From: Sphingomonadales bacterium
GTDB lineage: Bacteria > Pseudomonadota > Alphaproteobacteria > Sphingomonadales > Sphingomonadaceae
Direction of reading: 5' to 3'
NCBI GenBank assembly: GCA_027489295.1
Contig: JAIYAA010000064.1
Span: 16,875 to 80,874, forward strand
Length of the DNA stretch: 64,000 nt
Position numbers and translations under genes: made by a program. The notes below the pieces were generated by a model. The model was not told where the DNA came from. It worked only from the letters and a program-made list of their open reading frames with translations, and ran no database searches. Of this stretch, positions 35,877 to 44,530 are shown one piece after another (position 1 is the first letter of the stretch; the number at the start of each line of letters is the position of its first letter).

Positions 35877-36656
35877 ATGGCACGCCGCCGGCAAATCTAC
35901 GAAGGCAAGGCTAAGATTCTCTACGAGGGTCCGGAGCCGGGCACGCTCATCCAGTATTTCAAGGACGACGCAACCGCCTTCAACGCCCAGAAAAAGGGTA
36001 CGATCAACGGCAAGGGCGTGCTGAACAACCGCATCAGCGAGCACGTCTTCACGCTGCTCGGCGGCATCGGCATCCCGACGCACTTCATCCGCCGCCTCAA
36101 CATGCGCGAGCAGCTGATCCGCCAGGTCGAGATCGTGCCGATCGAGGTCGTGGTGCGCAACGTCGTCGCCGGTTCGCTGGCGAAGAAGCTCGGCATCGAG
36201 GAAGGCACGCCGCTGCCCCGCACGATCGTCGAATATTACTACAAGGACGATGCCCTCGGCGACCCGATGGTCACCGACGAGCATATCCTGGCGTTCGGCT
36301 GGGCCGCCCAGGAAGAACTGCACGACATGGCCGACATGGCCATCCGCGTGAACGACTTCCTTTCGGGCCTGTTCGCCGGCATCGGCATCCGCCTGGTCGA
36401 CTTCAAGCTCGAGTTCGGCCGGATCTGGGAAAACGAATATCCCCGGATCATCCTGGCGGACGAGATCAGCCCCGATGGCTGCCGCCTGTGGGACATCACC
36501 ACGGGCGAGAAGCTCGACAAGGATCGCTTCCGTCGCGACCTCGGCGGCGAAGTCGAGGCCTATCAGGAAGTGGCGCGCCGCCTCGGCCTGTTCCCGGAAG
36601 GTGATGCCTCGGACGTGCTCGACCTCGAGACGCACCGCAAGAAGCGCGGCAAGTAA
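35877..36656 (+). CDS. purC: Phosphoribosylaminoimidazole-succinocarboxamide synthase
   Basis: 259 residues. Signature segments [24 protein letters not shown]..., IPTHFIRRL and [21 protein letters not shown], with DLGGEV near the end, identify SAICAR synthetase of normal bacterial length. It ligates aspartate to CAIR using ATP in de novo purine synthesis. The next two genes, purS and purQ, belong to the same pathway; purL is not in the window. Confidence 0.97.
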   Translation: MARRRQIYEGKAKILYEGPEPGTLIQYFKDDATAFNAQKKGTINGKGVLNNRISEHVFTLLGGIGIPTHFIRRLNMREQLIRQVEIVPIEVVVRNVVAGSLAKKLGIEEGTPLPRTIVEYYYKDDALGDPMVTDEHILAFGWAAQEELHDMADMAIRVNDFLSGLFAGIGIRLVDFKLEFGRIWENEYPRIILADEISPDGCRLWDITTGEKLDKDRFRRDLGGEVEAYQEVARRLGLFPEGDASDVLDLETHRKKRGK

Positions 36657-36666
36657 GCATCCAGAT

Positions 36667-36705
36667 CCTCCCCGGCACGGGGAGGGGACCGTTCGCGCCA
36701 GCGAA
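36667..36705 (+). repeat. Tandem hairpin element between purC and purS
   Basis: Two perfect hairpins lie 6 bases apart: CCTCCCCG/CGGGGAGG with a 3-base loop (36667-36685) and TTCGC/GCGAA with a 4-base loop (36692-36705), followed by GGGTGGAGGGG. This layout resembles short palindromic intergenic elements scattered in sphingomonad genomes (recollection). No other copy was noticed in this window. Confidence 0.55.
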
Positions 36706-36831
36706 GGGTGGAGGGGCCTCGCCACGTGCGGGGCCCTTTCGTCGTTCTGCGCTCCCCCGCCGCACGGCGGCGGCGACGCCGGAGACGATTTCCGATTGCG
36801 AGTTTGCCCCCGCCGCGCCATAGGCGCGCCC

Positions 36832-37062
36832 ATGAAACTCCGCATCATCGTCACCTTGAAGAACGGCGTGCTCGATCCGCAGGGCAAGGCCATTCAGAAC
36901 GCGCTCGGCGGCCTCGGTTTCGAGGGCGTCGAGGATGTCCGCGCCGGCAAGATCTTCGAGCTGGACGTCGCCGATTCGACCAGCGACGCCGCCATCGACG
37001 AGATGTGCCGCAAGCTGCTCGCCAACACGGTGATCGAGAACTACCGGGTCGAGAAGCTGTGA
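36832..37062 (+). CDS. purS: FGAM synthase small subunit PurS
   Basis: 76 residues with the PurS pattern: [19 protein letters not shown] at the start, [16 protein letters not shown] in the middle and [16 protein letters not shown] at the end. It bridges PurL and PurQ in the three-part FGAM synthase, the form used by alphaproteobacteria. Its TGA overlaps the purQ GTG start by 4 bases (GTGA), so the two are coupled. Confidence 0.95.
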   Translation: MKLRIIVTLKNGVLDPQGKAIQNALGGLGFEGVEDVRAGKIFELDVADSTSDAAIDEMCRKLLANTVIENYRVEKL

Positions 37063-37724
37063 AGACCGCGGTCATCGTCTTCCCCGGCTCCAACTGCGAT
37101 CGCGACATCGCGGTCGCGCTGGAGAGCGTGACCGGCACCAAGCCGCACATGGTGTGGCATGGCGACAGCGAACTGCCGGAGGGCCTGGGCCTGATCGCCC
37201 TGCCCGGCGGCTTCTCCTATGGCGACTATCTGCGCTGCGGCGCCATCGCGGCGCGCTCGCCGGTGGTGCAGGCGGTGATCGCGGCGGCCAATCGCGGCAC
37301 GCCGGTGATCGGCATCTGCAACGGCTTCCAGATCCTCACCGAAACCGGGCTGCTGCCGGGCGCGCTGATGCGCAACGCCGGGCTCGATTTCGTCTGCCGC
37401 GACGTGCCGCTGACGGTCGAGAACAGCCAGTCGATCTTCACCAGCGCCTATCAGGCGGGCGAGACGCTTTCGATTCCCGTCGCACATCACGACGGCAACT
37501 ATTTCGCCGATGCCGAGACGCTGGATCGCCTGGAAGGCGAAGGCCGCGTCGCGTTCCGCTACGGCCAGAACATCAACGGTTCGGCCCGCAACATCGCCGG
37601 TGTAATGAACGCCGCCGGCAACGTGCTCGGCATGATGCCGCACCCCGAGCGCAAGATCGAGGCAGCGCATGGCGGCGACGACGGGCGCCGGCTGTTCGAA
37701 GGGCTGCTCGCCGCGGTCGCCTGA
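37059..37724 (+). CDS. purQ: FGAM synthase glutaminase subunit PurQ
   Basis: 221 residues from GTG 37059. Class I glutamine amidotransferase: catalytic Cys87 in GICNGFQ, oxyanion loop [10 protein letters not shown] (50-59) and the His/Glu pair in [10 protein letters not shown] near the C-terminus. It delivers ammonia from glutamine to PurL for making formylglycinamidine ribonucleotide. Overlaps purS by 4 bases and is followed by a clear terminator, so purL must be transcribed elsewhere. Confidence 0.97.
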   Translation: MKTAVIVFPGSNCDRDIAVALESVTGTKPHMVWHGDSELPEGLGLIALPGGFSYGDYLRCGAIAARSPVVQAVIAAANRGTPVIGICNGFQILTETGLLPGALMRNAGLDFVCRDVPLTVENSQSIFTSAYQAGETLSIPVAHHDGNYFADAETLDRLEGEGRVAFRYGQNINGSARNIAGVMNAAGNVLGMMPHPERKIEAAHGGDDGRRLFEGLLAAVA

Positions 37725-37746
37725 CCGCCGCGATGGTCGGAAACAG

Positions 37747-37776
37747 GGTCGCGGTCGCGAGACCGCGGCCTTTTTT
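37747..37776 (+). terminator. Intrinsic terminator of the purS-purQ operon
   Basis: GGTCGCGGTC (37747-37756) pairs with GACCGCGGCC (37761-37770) with one G-T pair and a GCGA loop, followed by six T. It lies 22 bases after the purQ stop. Confidence 0.88.
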
Positions 37777-37779
37777 GTT

Positions 37780-38592
37780 TCAGAAGAGCATCTTAAGCCC
37801 GACCACCGCCAGCGTCGCGGCGAGGATCGGCACCAGCACCTTGTCCGACGTGCGGGTCGCCAGCAGGCTGCCGAGGATGATGCCGGGGATCGATCCGGCG
37901 AGCAGCGACACGAGCAGCGCGCCGTTCACCGACCCCAGCATCCAGTGGCCGAGCCCCGCGAGCAGCGTCAGCGGCACGGCGTGGGCGATGTCCGATCCGA
38001 CCAGGCGGTTCACCTGGTGGTGCGGATAGAGCATCAGCAGCGCGGTCATCCCCAGCGCGCCTGCGCCGACCGAGGTGAGCGACACCAGCAGGCCCAGCAA
38101 CGCCCCCAGCGCGATCGTGACATAGCCGATCCGCCTGTCGCCCAGCCGCTCGAAGCGCGGCGCCATGAAGGTGACCAGCCGTCCGCGGAAAAAGGTGGCG
38201 ATCGCCGTCGCCACAAGCGCGATGCCGAGCGTGAGCGTGATCACCCCGCCGCTGTTCTTGGCATGCTCCTGCGCGTTGGACAGGAACAGCAGCGTCAGCG
38301 CCGTCGCGGGCACGCTGCCATAGGCAAGCCGCCGCACGACCTTCCAGTCGATCGTGCCGTGCAGGCCGTGCACCCCTGCCCCCACCGTCTTGGTGGCGGA
38401 GGCATAGAGCAGGTCCGTGCCCACCGCGGTCGCCGGATGGAATCCGAAGGCGAGCACCAGCAGCGGCGTCATCAGCGAGCCGCCGCCGACGCCGGTCATG
38501 CCGACCAGCATCCCGACGAGCACCCCGGCGATGGAATAGAGCGGATTGATCGCGAACACGGGAATCCTTGGGAACCGATTTCCCACCAGCAT
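37780..38592 (-). CDS. TSUP (TauE/SafE) family sulfite-type exporter
   Basis: 270 residues with about eight hydrophobic helices. The family's duplicated motif is seen as GMTGVGGGSLMTPLLVL near residue 35 and SLTSVGAGALGMTALLMLY near residue 175, with AVGTDLLYASATKTVGA between. These inner-membrane proteins move sulfite, sulfoacetate or related organosulfur anions. No sulfur-metabolism gene is adjacent, so the substrate is open. Confidence 0.9.
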   Translation of the reverse strand: MLVGNRFPRIPVFAINPLYSIAGVLVGMLVGMTGVGGGSLMTPLLVLAFGFHPATAVGTDLLYASATKTVGAGVHGLHGTIDWKVVRRLAYGSVPATALTLLFLSNAQEHAKNSGGVITLTLGIALVATAIATFFRGRLVTFMAPRFERLGDRRIGYVTIALGALLGLLVSLTSVGAGALGMTALLMLYPHHQVNRLVGSDIAHAVPLTLLAGLGHWMLGSVNGALLVSLLAGSIPGIILGSLLATRTSDKVLVPILAATLAVVGLKMLF

Positions 38593-38668
38593 GCGGGGAT
38601 TTCCGCCGAACGCCAGAAAGATTTGGTTTCAGGCGTTCGCGGCGTTCCCGGCGTGCGGCCGGGCGCGA

Positions 38669-39412
38669 TCAGACCCGCGTCGCGAAGGGCGTGAAGTCCG
38701 TCCCCTCGTCGAACACGTCGACACCCTCGGCGCGCTTGAGAAAATTGACCACAACATAGGTCAGCGGCGTCAGCAGCACTTCCCAGCTCACCTTGAGTAC
38801 CCACTGGGTGAACAGCACCTTCACCACCAGCGCGTTGGTCCACCCCTCCGCGCCCCAGAAGGCGAGCGGATAGAAGATCAGGCTGTCGATCGCCTGGCCG
38901 GCGACGGTGGAGCCTACCGTGCGCGTCCACAGCATCCGCCCGCCGGTCCACAGCTTCATGCGCGCGAGCACATAGGAGTTGACGAACTCGCCCGCCCAGA
39001 AGGCACAGACCGAGGCGAGCACGATCCGCGGCACCTGTCCGAAGATCACGGCATAGGCGGCCTGGTTCTTCCAGTCCGGAGCCGGCGGCAGCGCGACCAC
39101 CACCCACGACATGAAGGCCATGAACAGCACCGCGGCGGTGCCCGCCCAGATCACCCGGCGGGCGCGGGCATAGCCATAGACCTCGGTCAGCACGTCGCCG
39201 ATGATGTAGGAGATGGGGAAGAACAGGATGCCCGCCCCGAACGGCCAGTAACCGACGCCCGGCAGCCAGATCTGCGCGACCTTGCCCGCGCCGATGACGT
39301 TCGACAGCAGGATGATCGCGACGAAGGCGGCCATGACGAAATCGAAATAGCGGAAATCGCCACCGGCGAGGCTGCGGGCGGCGACGTGGGCGGGTCTGGG
39401 TGGCGTGTTCAT
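38669..39412 (-). CDS. Queuosine-precursor transporter, VUT/YhhQ family
   Basis: 247 residues and six hydrophobic helices. Typical family blocks are AAFVAIILLSNVIGAGKV, LFFPISYIIGDVLTEVYGYARARR, and VGSTVAGQAIDSLIFYPLAF. Family members import 7-cyano-7-deazaguanine or 7-aminomethyl-deazaguanine for queuosine in tRNA. It is 76 bases upstream of the TSUP gene on the same strand and faces the tRNA-Arg gene in the other direction. Confidence 0.92.
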   Translation of the reverse strand: MNTPPRPAHVAARSLAGGDFRYFDFVMAAFVAIILLSNVIGAGKVAQIWLPGVGYWPFGAGILFFPISYIIGDVLTEVYGYARARRVIWAGTAAVLFMAFMSWVVVALPPAPDWKNQAAYAVIFGQVPRIVLASVCAFWAGEFVNSYVLARMKLWTGGRMLWTRTVGSTVAGQAIDSLIFYPLAFWGAEGWTNALVVKVLFTQWVLKVSWEVLLTPLTYVVVNFLKRAEGVDVFDEGTDFTPFATRV

Positions 39413-39434
39413 TGCGCTGCACTATGCGAGCCGT

Positions 39435-39463
39435 TTGCCTGCCACGCAATCTGCGCCTAAAGG
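39435..39463 (+). promoter_or_regulatory. Candidate promoter of tRNA-Arg
   Basis: TTGCCT (39435-39440) and TAAAGG (39458-39463) are spaced by 17 bases and end 11 bases before the mature tRNA. The -35 is fair, the -10 weak. Confidence 0.4.
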
Positions 39464-39474
39464 CATCTCCGCGC

Positions 39475-39551
39475 GCGCCCGTAGCTCAGTTGGATAGAGC
39501 ACGAGCCTTCTAAGCTTGGGGCCGCTGGTTCGAATCCAGCCGGGCGCGCCA
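39475..39551 (+). tRNA. tRNA-Arg (anticodon TCT)
   Basis: 77 bases with all four arms: acceptor GCGCCCG/CGGGCGC, D-arm GCTC/GAGC, anticodon stem CGAGC/GCTTG with loop CTTCTAA (anticodon 39509-39511 TCT) and T-arm GCTGG/CCAGC with TTCGAAT. The CCA end is encoded. Reads AGA and AGG, codons rare in this GC-rich genome. Confidence 0.95.
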
Positions 39552-39714
39552 GTTTCCTTACCGGGTTCAAAATGCGCGCGTTGGCCGGGCAGCCACGTAG
39601 GGAACAAGGAGAACCTCCGGCACGCTTGCATCCGCCGCCGCCCTGCCTGAAATAGCGGAACCGCGAAGTGGCGAAGCTGGCGGTTTGGCTACGAACGTCA
39701 CTTCCGCCGCGACC

Positions 39715-40668
39715 TCAACTGCACATATGCGGGTTTCCGGCGCGCGCACGATAGCGGACTAGCGCGGCGGGCTCGTCGGTCTGGAGGATCGAGACGCCCG
39801 CGCCACAGAGCCGCCCCCATACCGCGTCCGGGTCACGCAGCGCGTCAAGGTCGCTGAACCCGCCGAGGACGAAGCCGTCGAACAAGGTGTTGACCCACAG
39901 CCGCACCCCAAGTGCCCGCGTGCGCGCCGCGATCGGCGCCAGACGCGGCTCGGCAAGATAGGGAAGTTCGATTGCAATCGGATGGCGCTTGCCGGCCATC
40001 TGTGCATCGACGATCGCCGCCACGTCGGCACCGCTGCCGTCGCCGCTGACCGGGATCACCGCGAACGGCACCCGGTCATAGGGCGCGATCGCAGCCAATG
40101 GCAGCGAGCCCATGCCGGCGAACGTCTTGACGATCACCCCGTCCTGCAGGCCGGCACGTTCCACTTCGGCCACCACTTCGCCGTAGATCGCGTCCTTCAC
40201 GTCGATATTGAGCAGGATGCGTCCCCTGGCGCGGACCAGGATCTCGGCAAGCGTGGGCACTGTCTGATCGGTCACCGGTTGCGCGGCGCCGCCCATGTCC
40301 TGGCGCAGGTGCAGCATCTTGATCTGGGCAAGCGTCAGTTCGCTCACCTTGCCATGGCCGTCGGTGGTGCGATCGACGGTGTCGTCGTGGACCATCACCA
40401 GATGGCCGTCGCGGGTGCGGCGGACATCTGTTTCCATCACCTCAACGCCTAAGGCCGCGCACTGGTCCAGCGCCGCGAACGAGTTTTCCGGCACCGGGCC
40501 GAGGCCGCTATAGGGCGCTGCGCGATGGCAGCCGCGATGGGCGACGATGATCAGCCCGCCCTTGGGATCGCGCAGACGGCGCATCATCTCGGTAGCGTCG
40601 CCGGCGCGCGCCGCGAGGGGCTGGACGGTGGCGATGACGGCGGCCAGCAGACAGACAAGCGTTTTCAT
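39715..40668 (-). CDS. Exported glycerophosphodiester phosphodiesterase family protein
   Basis: 317 residues with a signal peptide (MKTLVCLLAAVIATVQPLAARA). The GDPD TIM-barrel catalytic set is intact: His44-Arg45 in VAHRGC, Glu79 and Asp81 in VMETDV, and His94 in MVHDDT. It should cleave glycerophosphodiesters in the periplasm to sn-glycerol-3-phosphate and an alcohol. It lies 86 bases downstream of the TonB-dependent receptor on the same strand, so receptor and enzyme likely form an uptake unit. It ends in a gap of 160 bases before tRNA-Arg that holds nothing else visible. Confidence 0.92.
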   Translation of the reverse strand: MKTLVCLLAAVIATVQPLAARAGDATEMMRRLRDPKGGLIIVAHRGCHRAAPYSGLGPVPENSFAALDQCAALGVEVMETDVRRTRDGHLVMVHDDTVDRTTDGHGKVSELTLAQIKMLHLRQDMGGAAQPVTDQTVPTLAEILVRARGRILLNIDVKDAIYGEVVAEVERAGLQDGVIVKTFAGMGSLPLAAIAPYDRVPFAVIPVSGDGSGADVAAIVDAQMAGKRHPIAIELPYLAEPRLAPIAARTRALGVRLWVNTLFDGFVLGGFSDLDALRDPDAVWGRLCGAGVSILQTDEPAALVRYRARAGNPHMCS

Positions 40669-40754
40669 GGAGTATTCCGTTCGGATGCAAGCGGGTGGGG
40701 AAGCCCAGCAGCGGTCTCCCCCGTGCGCGGTTCAGCAGGATGGAAAGTCCGGTC

Positions 40755-43247
40755 TCACCATTTCTTGCTGACGATCAGCCGCACGTTGCGGCCGAACAGC
40801 GGGCGGCCGAAGATCGCCGTGGGCGTCCCCTGCCCGGCCAGGCGGTCGCCGGCGGTATTGCCTTCGGTCAGGCCGTGCGCATTGGTGAGGTTGTCGCCGG
40901 CCAGCTGGAAACGCCAGTCGCCATGCTCCAGCATCGCCCCCATGCCGAAATAGCCATAGGCGGGCAGCGCCGTGTTGTTGAAGAAGTCGACATAGCGGCG
41001 GGTGATATAGTCGTAGCGGCCATAGAGGCTCAGCTGATCCGCGCCGAGATGGAAGGCCAGGGTCGGCCGGACGTTCAGGAACAGCTTCGGTTCGCGCAGG
41101 ATCTGCTTGCCGTTGGCCTTGCTGCCGTCGGCGCCGGTGTTGCTGCTGAAGTTGAGGTATTTCGGGTCTTGCACGGTGACCGATCCCGCGAGCGAGAAGG
41201 GACCGCCAAGCTGGATCTGGCCGTCCGCCTCCACGCCCTTGTTCTCGGCGGTGCCGACGAAGTTCACCGTCTGGTCGCTGCGCCCGGTCTGCGGGTTGAA
41301 TGCGGTGAAGCTGGCGTTCAGCGGATCGAACTTGGTGTAGAAGCCGGTGACGTAGAGATAGGACCGGCCGAACGAGGCCTTCAGCCCGGCTTCGTACAGC
41401 CGCGCCTTGGTCGGCGCGAGCGACGGTGTCGGGTAGGTGGTCGTCACCGAGGCCGTGGCGGGAATCTCCAGCCGCGACGCGCGAGCATAGACGCCGAGGT
41501 GACGGCTGAAGTCGTAATTGGTACCCAGCGTCCAGTTGGTCGCCTGGAAGTTGAGCTTGGCCGTGCCCACCGCGCCGGTGAACGCGCGCGTCGCATCGTC
41601 GGCAAGCGTTGTCGCATCGCCCAGATTGGCTGCCGCGGTGATCTGGCCGAAGCCGTCATAGCGATACCATTCGTGGCGGATGCCCGCGTCGATTCGCAGG
41701 CGATCGGTCACATCCCAGGTATCGGCGCCGTAGAGCGCGATCACCTTCGCGTCATACCCCCCGGCGTTGAGCGAGGCGGCGTCGTTGAGGGAACCGCGAT
41801 CGGTGACATAGCCCTTGACCGATCCGTCCGCACCATAGGCGACCAGATCGAGCAACCGCGGCTGCGAGCGCACTTCCATCAGATAGTTCTGATAGACGGC
41901 GAACGAGGTCAGCCCCCACAGGGCGGCGTAGCTGCCGATGCGGATGTCGTGGCTGCCGAGCCCGGTCTCGAACTTGCGCGTGACACTCAGATCACCCTGG
42001 CCGGAGTAGAAATCCGCGCTGATCGAGCGATATTGCGCCTGCACCACCAACCCAGAGGCGCCGGCGGGATCATAGGCCGTCGCCCCGTTGGTACCGGCAA
42101 GGGCATAGCCCATTCGCGTCACGCCGCTGCCGAACGCGGTCTGCGCGCGGGCAAGATAGCCGTTGGCGAAGCTGCTACCATCCGCCGGATTCGAGGTGGA
42201 ATAGAGCGCATCGAAATCGTTGCGGCCGTTGGTGTAGCCGGCTTTGGCCGAGACGTGCCAGGCGTCGAAATCGCCTTCATAATCGAGCGCGACATTGCCG
42301 AACCGCATATGCCGACCATTGGCGAGATCGCCGGTGCGGCTTTGAATCGCGCCCGAACCGTCGCGATATTTGATCGTCGCCGCGCGGAGCGCCGGCGTGT
42401 TCAGCGTGCCGGTGAAAAAATCGAGATAGTTGTTGAGGCTGACCGCGGTGTTGCGCGGATCGGCCGTCGGGATCGACAGATAGAAGAGGTTGTGGTCGTT
42501 GGTGTACTGGCCCGACAGCTTGAGCGTGCCGTTGTCGAGTTCGCGCAGGATGTTCGCGCGGATCTGGCCGCCCTTGTCCGACGGGAAGCCGTTGTCGCGA
42601 TAGCCGTCATTATAGCGATAGAAGCCGCCCACCGCGAAGGTGGTGCGCTTGCCGAGCGGACCCGACTGATAGCCTTCCAGCCGGTAGAGCCCGGTGGTGC
42701 CCAGCGTCACCTGCGCCGCGCCGTGCGGGGTCTGCTCGCCGGTTACCGTGATGACGTTGACGATCGCCGCCGCCCCCGACGCGTAGATCGGCGCGGGCCC
42801 GCCGCGCACCACTTCGACGCGATCGGTCATCAGGTCGAAGCGGTTCATGCCGTCGCCCTGGTTGAAGAAGAAGCCGTCCAGTTCGTGGTAGAGCGGCAGC
42901 CCGTCCTGCTGATAGTAGAGATAGCCGCGATCGGTGGGGATGCCGCGTACGCGGGTAATGTTCTGCACCTCGCCGCCGGTCTGCTCGATATGGATGCCGG
43001 GCAGCGCGCCGACCAGTTCGGTCATGCTCTTCGGCGCAAGCTTCAGCACGTCTTCCTGCGACAGCGTGTTGACCGCGTAGGAGACATCGAAACGGCGCTG
43101 CGCGCGCGCCGATCCGGTCACCACGATGTCCTGCGGCTGCTCCGCGGCAGGGGCGGCAGGCTCTGTCTGAGCCTGCGCCTGCGCCGTCATCGCCGCCATC
43201 AAAAGGGCGGGCATTGCAGCGCCCGCCAACCAATTCTGCGTTCCCAT
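40755..43247 (-). CDS. TonB-dependent outer-membrane receptor
   Basis: 830 residues from ATG 43247. Signal peptide (residues 1-27), TonB-box-like PQDIVVTGSARAQRR, a plug domain (~45-165, with ITRVRGIPTDRG, RVEVVRGGPAPIYASGAAA) and a 22-strand barrel ending in NVRLIVSKKW, a final aromatic residue as expected. Probably imports a small molecule linked to the neighbouring phosphodiesterase, ROK regulator and MFS carrier; ligand class cannot be read off. It depends on a TonB-ExbBD motor such as the one at 22.5-25 kb. Confidence 0.93.
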   Translation of the reverse strand: MGTQNWLAGAAMPALLMAAMTAQAQAQTEPAAPAAEQPQDIVVTGSARAQRRFDVSYAVNTLSQEDVLKLAPKSMTELVGALPGIHIEQTGGEVQNITRVRGIPTDRGYLYYQQDGLPLYHELDGFFFNQGDGMNRFDLMTDRVEVVRGGPAPIYASGAAAIVNVITVTGEQTPHGAAQVTLGTTGLYRLEGYQSGPLGKRTTFAVGGFYRYNDGYRDNGFPSDKGGQIRANILRELDNGTLKLSGQYTNDHNLFYLSIPTADPRNTAVSLNNYLDFFTGTLNTPALRAATIKYRDGSGAIQSRTGDLANGRHMRFGNVALDYEGDFDAWHVSAKAGYTNGRNDFDALYSTSNPADGSSFANGYLARAQTAFGSGVTRMGYALAGTNGATAYDPAGASGLVVQAQYRSISADFYSGQGDLSVTRKFETGLGSHDIRIGSYAALWGLTSFAVYQNYLMEVRSQPRLLDLVAYGADGSVKGYVTDRGSLNDAASLNAGGYDAKVIALYGADTWDVTDRLRIDAGIRHEWYRYDGFGQITAAANLGDATTLADDATRAFTGAVGTAKLNFQATNWTLGTNYDFSRHLGVYARASRLEIPATASVTTTYPTPSLAPTKARLYEAGLKASFGRSYLYVTGFYTKFDPLNASFTAFNPQTGRSDQTVNFVGTAENKGVEADGQIQLGGPFSLAGSVTVQDPKYLNFSSNTGADGSKANGKQILREPKLFLNVRPTLAFHLGADQLSLYGRYDYITRRYVDFFNNTALPAYGYFGMGAMLEHGDWRFQLAGDNLTNAHGLTEGNTAGDRLAGQGTPTAIFGRPLFGRNVRLIVSKKW

Positions 43248-43330
43248 GTAGAGTCCCCGTTCTTGCCTGATGCGGGGCGCGTGACGCAGCTTCGTGACTC
43301 TTTTATTTGCTTACATGAAATTAAATAGGC

Positions 43331-44467
43331 TCAGAAAGCGGCAGCCGTCACGGCATGGATCGGAGCCATCGCTGCGCCGATCACCACCGCCCGGCTTCCC
43401 AGCGCGGAGGGCAGCACCTCCGGCACCGGTGCCTGATAGCCGCGATGGCGCGGCGCGCTCAGCTGAGCAATTCGGGCGGACATTCGGCGGAGAATGGCAT
43501 GCGGCAAGGCGCCGGACACGACCACCGCCCCCGGATCGAGCCACACCGCCCCGCCGATCACCGCCTGTTCCAGCTGCACCGCGACCCGCTCGATCCATGC
43601 CGCGATCAGCGGCTCATGCCGCTCCAGCATGGCCTCGACCTCGGTCAGCGACTCGATGGCGACCCCCGCCCCGCGCAACGTGTCGATCAGGTCGATGCCC
43701 GAGGGACGCAGCACATCGCCGGGGAACAGCTTGCCGATCTCCCCGGCATTGCCATGATCACCGCGGAACAGATCGCGCGCGGCGATCAGGCCGCCGCCGA
43801 TGCCATGGCCGAGGAACAGCACCAAGATCGATCGATAGCGATCGATGATGCCAGGCTGGTAATATTCGGCGAGTGCGGCGGCGGTCGCGTCGTTTTCGAT
43901 CCAGATCGGCATGTCGAGCACATCGCCCAGCGTTTCCGCCAGCGGGATATCGCTCCATCCCGCCAGCCGCCGTACCACCGCCCGGCGATTGAGGTCGCCG
44001 TCCAGCGCATAGCCTGGAACCGCGACGCCCAGGCCCAGGAAGCGCCCGCGCAAAAAACCGTGCTGGGCGACCAGCGCGCGCAGCCGGGTGTCAAGCGTGC
44101 GGGCAAAGACCCGCGGATCGGGATCGTCGAAGGGCAAGGTGTCGTGCAGCAGCGGTCGCCCGCGAAAGTCGACCAGGACCAACTCCAGCCAGCCGGGATG
44201 CGCGGTGGCACCGACCGACCAGCCGCCACCGCCGGCGATCGCCAGCGGCACGCTGGGCCTTCCCCGCACGCCCTGCTCCTGCGGCATCTCCTCGGTGATC
44301 AGATCGAGGGCGATCAGTTGCTGCGTCACCCGCGTGATCGTCGCGCTGTTGGTGTCGAGCGCAGTGGCGAGGTCGATGCGCGGCTGCGCACCGGCGATGC
44401 GCAGATGCAACAGCACGCGCTTCTGCAACTCGGTGAGGATCAATTGCGGACGAGGCGCAGCAGGCAT
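43331..44467 (-). CDS. ROK-family transcriptional regulator
   Basis: 378 residues from ATG 44467; the ATGATG at 44488-44491 would add 7-8 residues. A winged-helix DNA-binding domain (~5-65: LTELQKRVLLHLRIAGAQPRIDLATAL, TITRVTQQL) is joined to a sugar-kinase-like ROK domain with IENDATAAALAEYY and VLFLGHGIGGGLIAARDLFRG. The usual zinc motif (CxCGxxGC) after the ROK signature is missing. Probably represses the adjacent receptor and transporter genes in the absence of a sugar. Divergent from the MFS gene with a 63-base shared promoter region. Confidence 0.87.
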   Translation of the reverse strand: MPAAPRPQLILTELQKRVLLHLRIAGAQPRIDLATALDTNSATITRVTQQLIALDLITEEMPQEQGVRGRPSVPLAIAGGGGWSVGATAHPGWLELVLVDFRGRPLLHDTLPFDDPDPRVFARTLDTRLRALVAQHGFLRGRFLGLGVAVPGYALDGDLNRRAVVRRLAGWSDIPLAETLGDVLDMPIWIENDATAAALAEYYQPGIIDRYRSILVLFLGHGIGGGLIAARDLFRGDHGNAGEIGKLFPGDVLRPSGIDLIDTLRGAGVAIESLTEVEAMLERHEPLIAAWIERVAVQLEQAVIGGAVWLDPGAVVVSGALPHAILRRMSARIAQLSAPRHRGYQAPVPEVLPSALGSRAVVIGAAMAPIHAVTAAAF

Positions 44468-44530
44468 CCCCCATCGATATATTTTCATCATGTCAAAAAA
44501 ACGAAAGCGTCGCGGCGCTATCGCTGCCGG

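Noticed and set aside
40695..43328. 877-residue frame on the plus strand across the TonB receptor
   Set aside because: Antisense shadow, composed of Arg/Gly/Val repeats, no domain; the receptor on the minus strand has signal peptide, plug and barrel.
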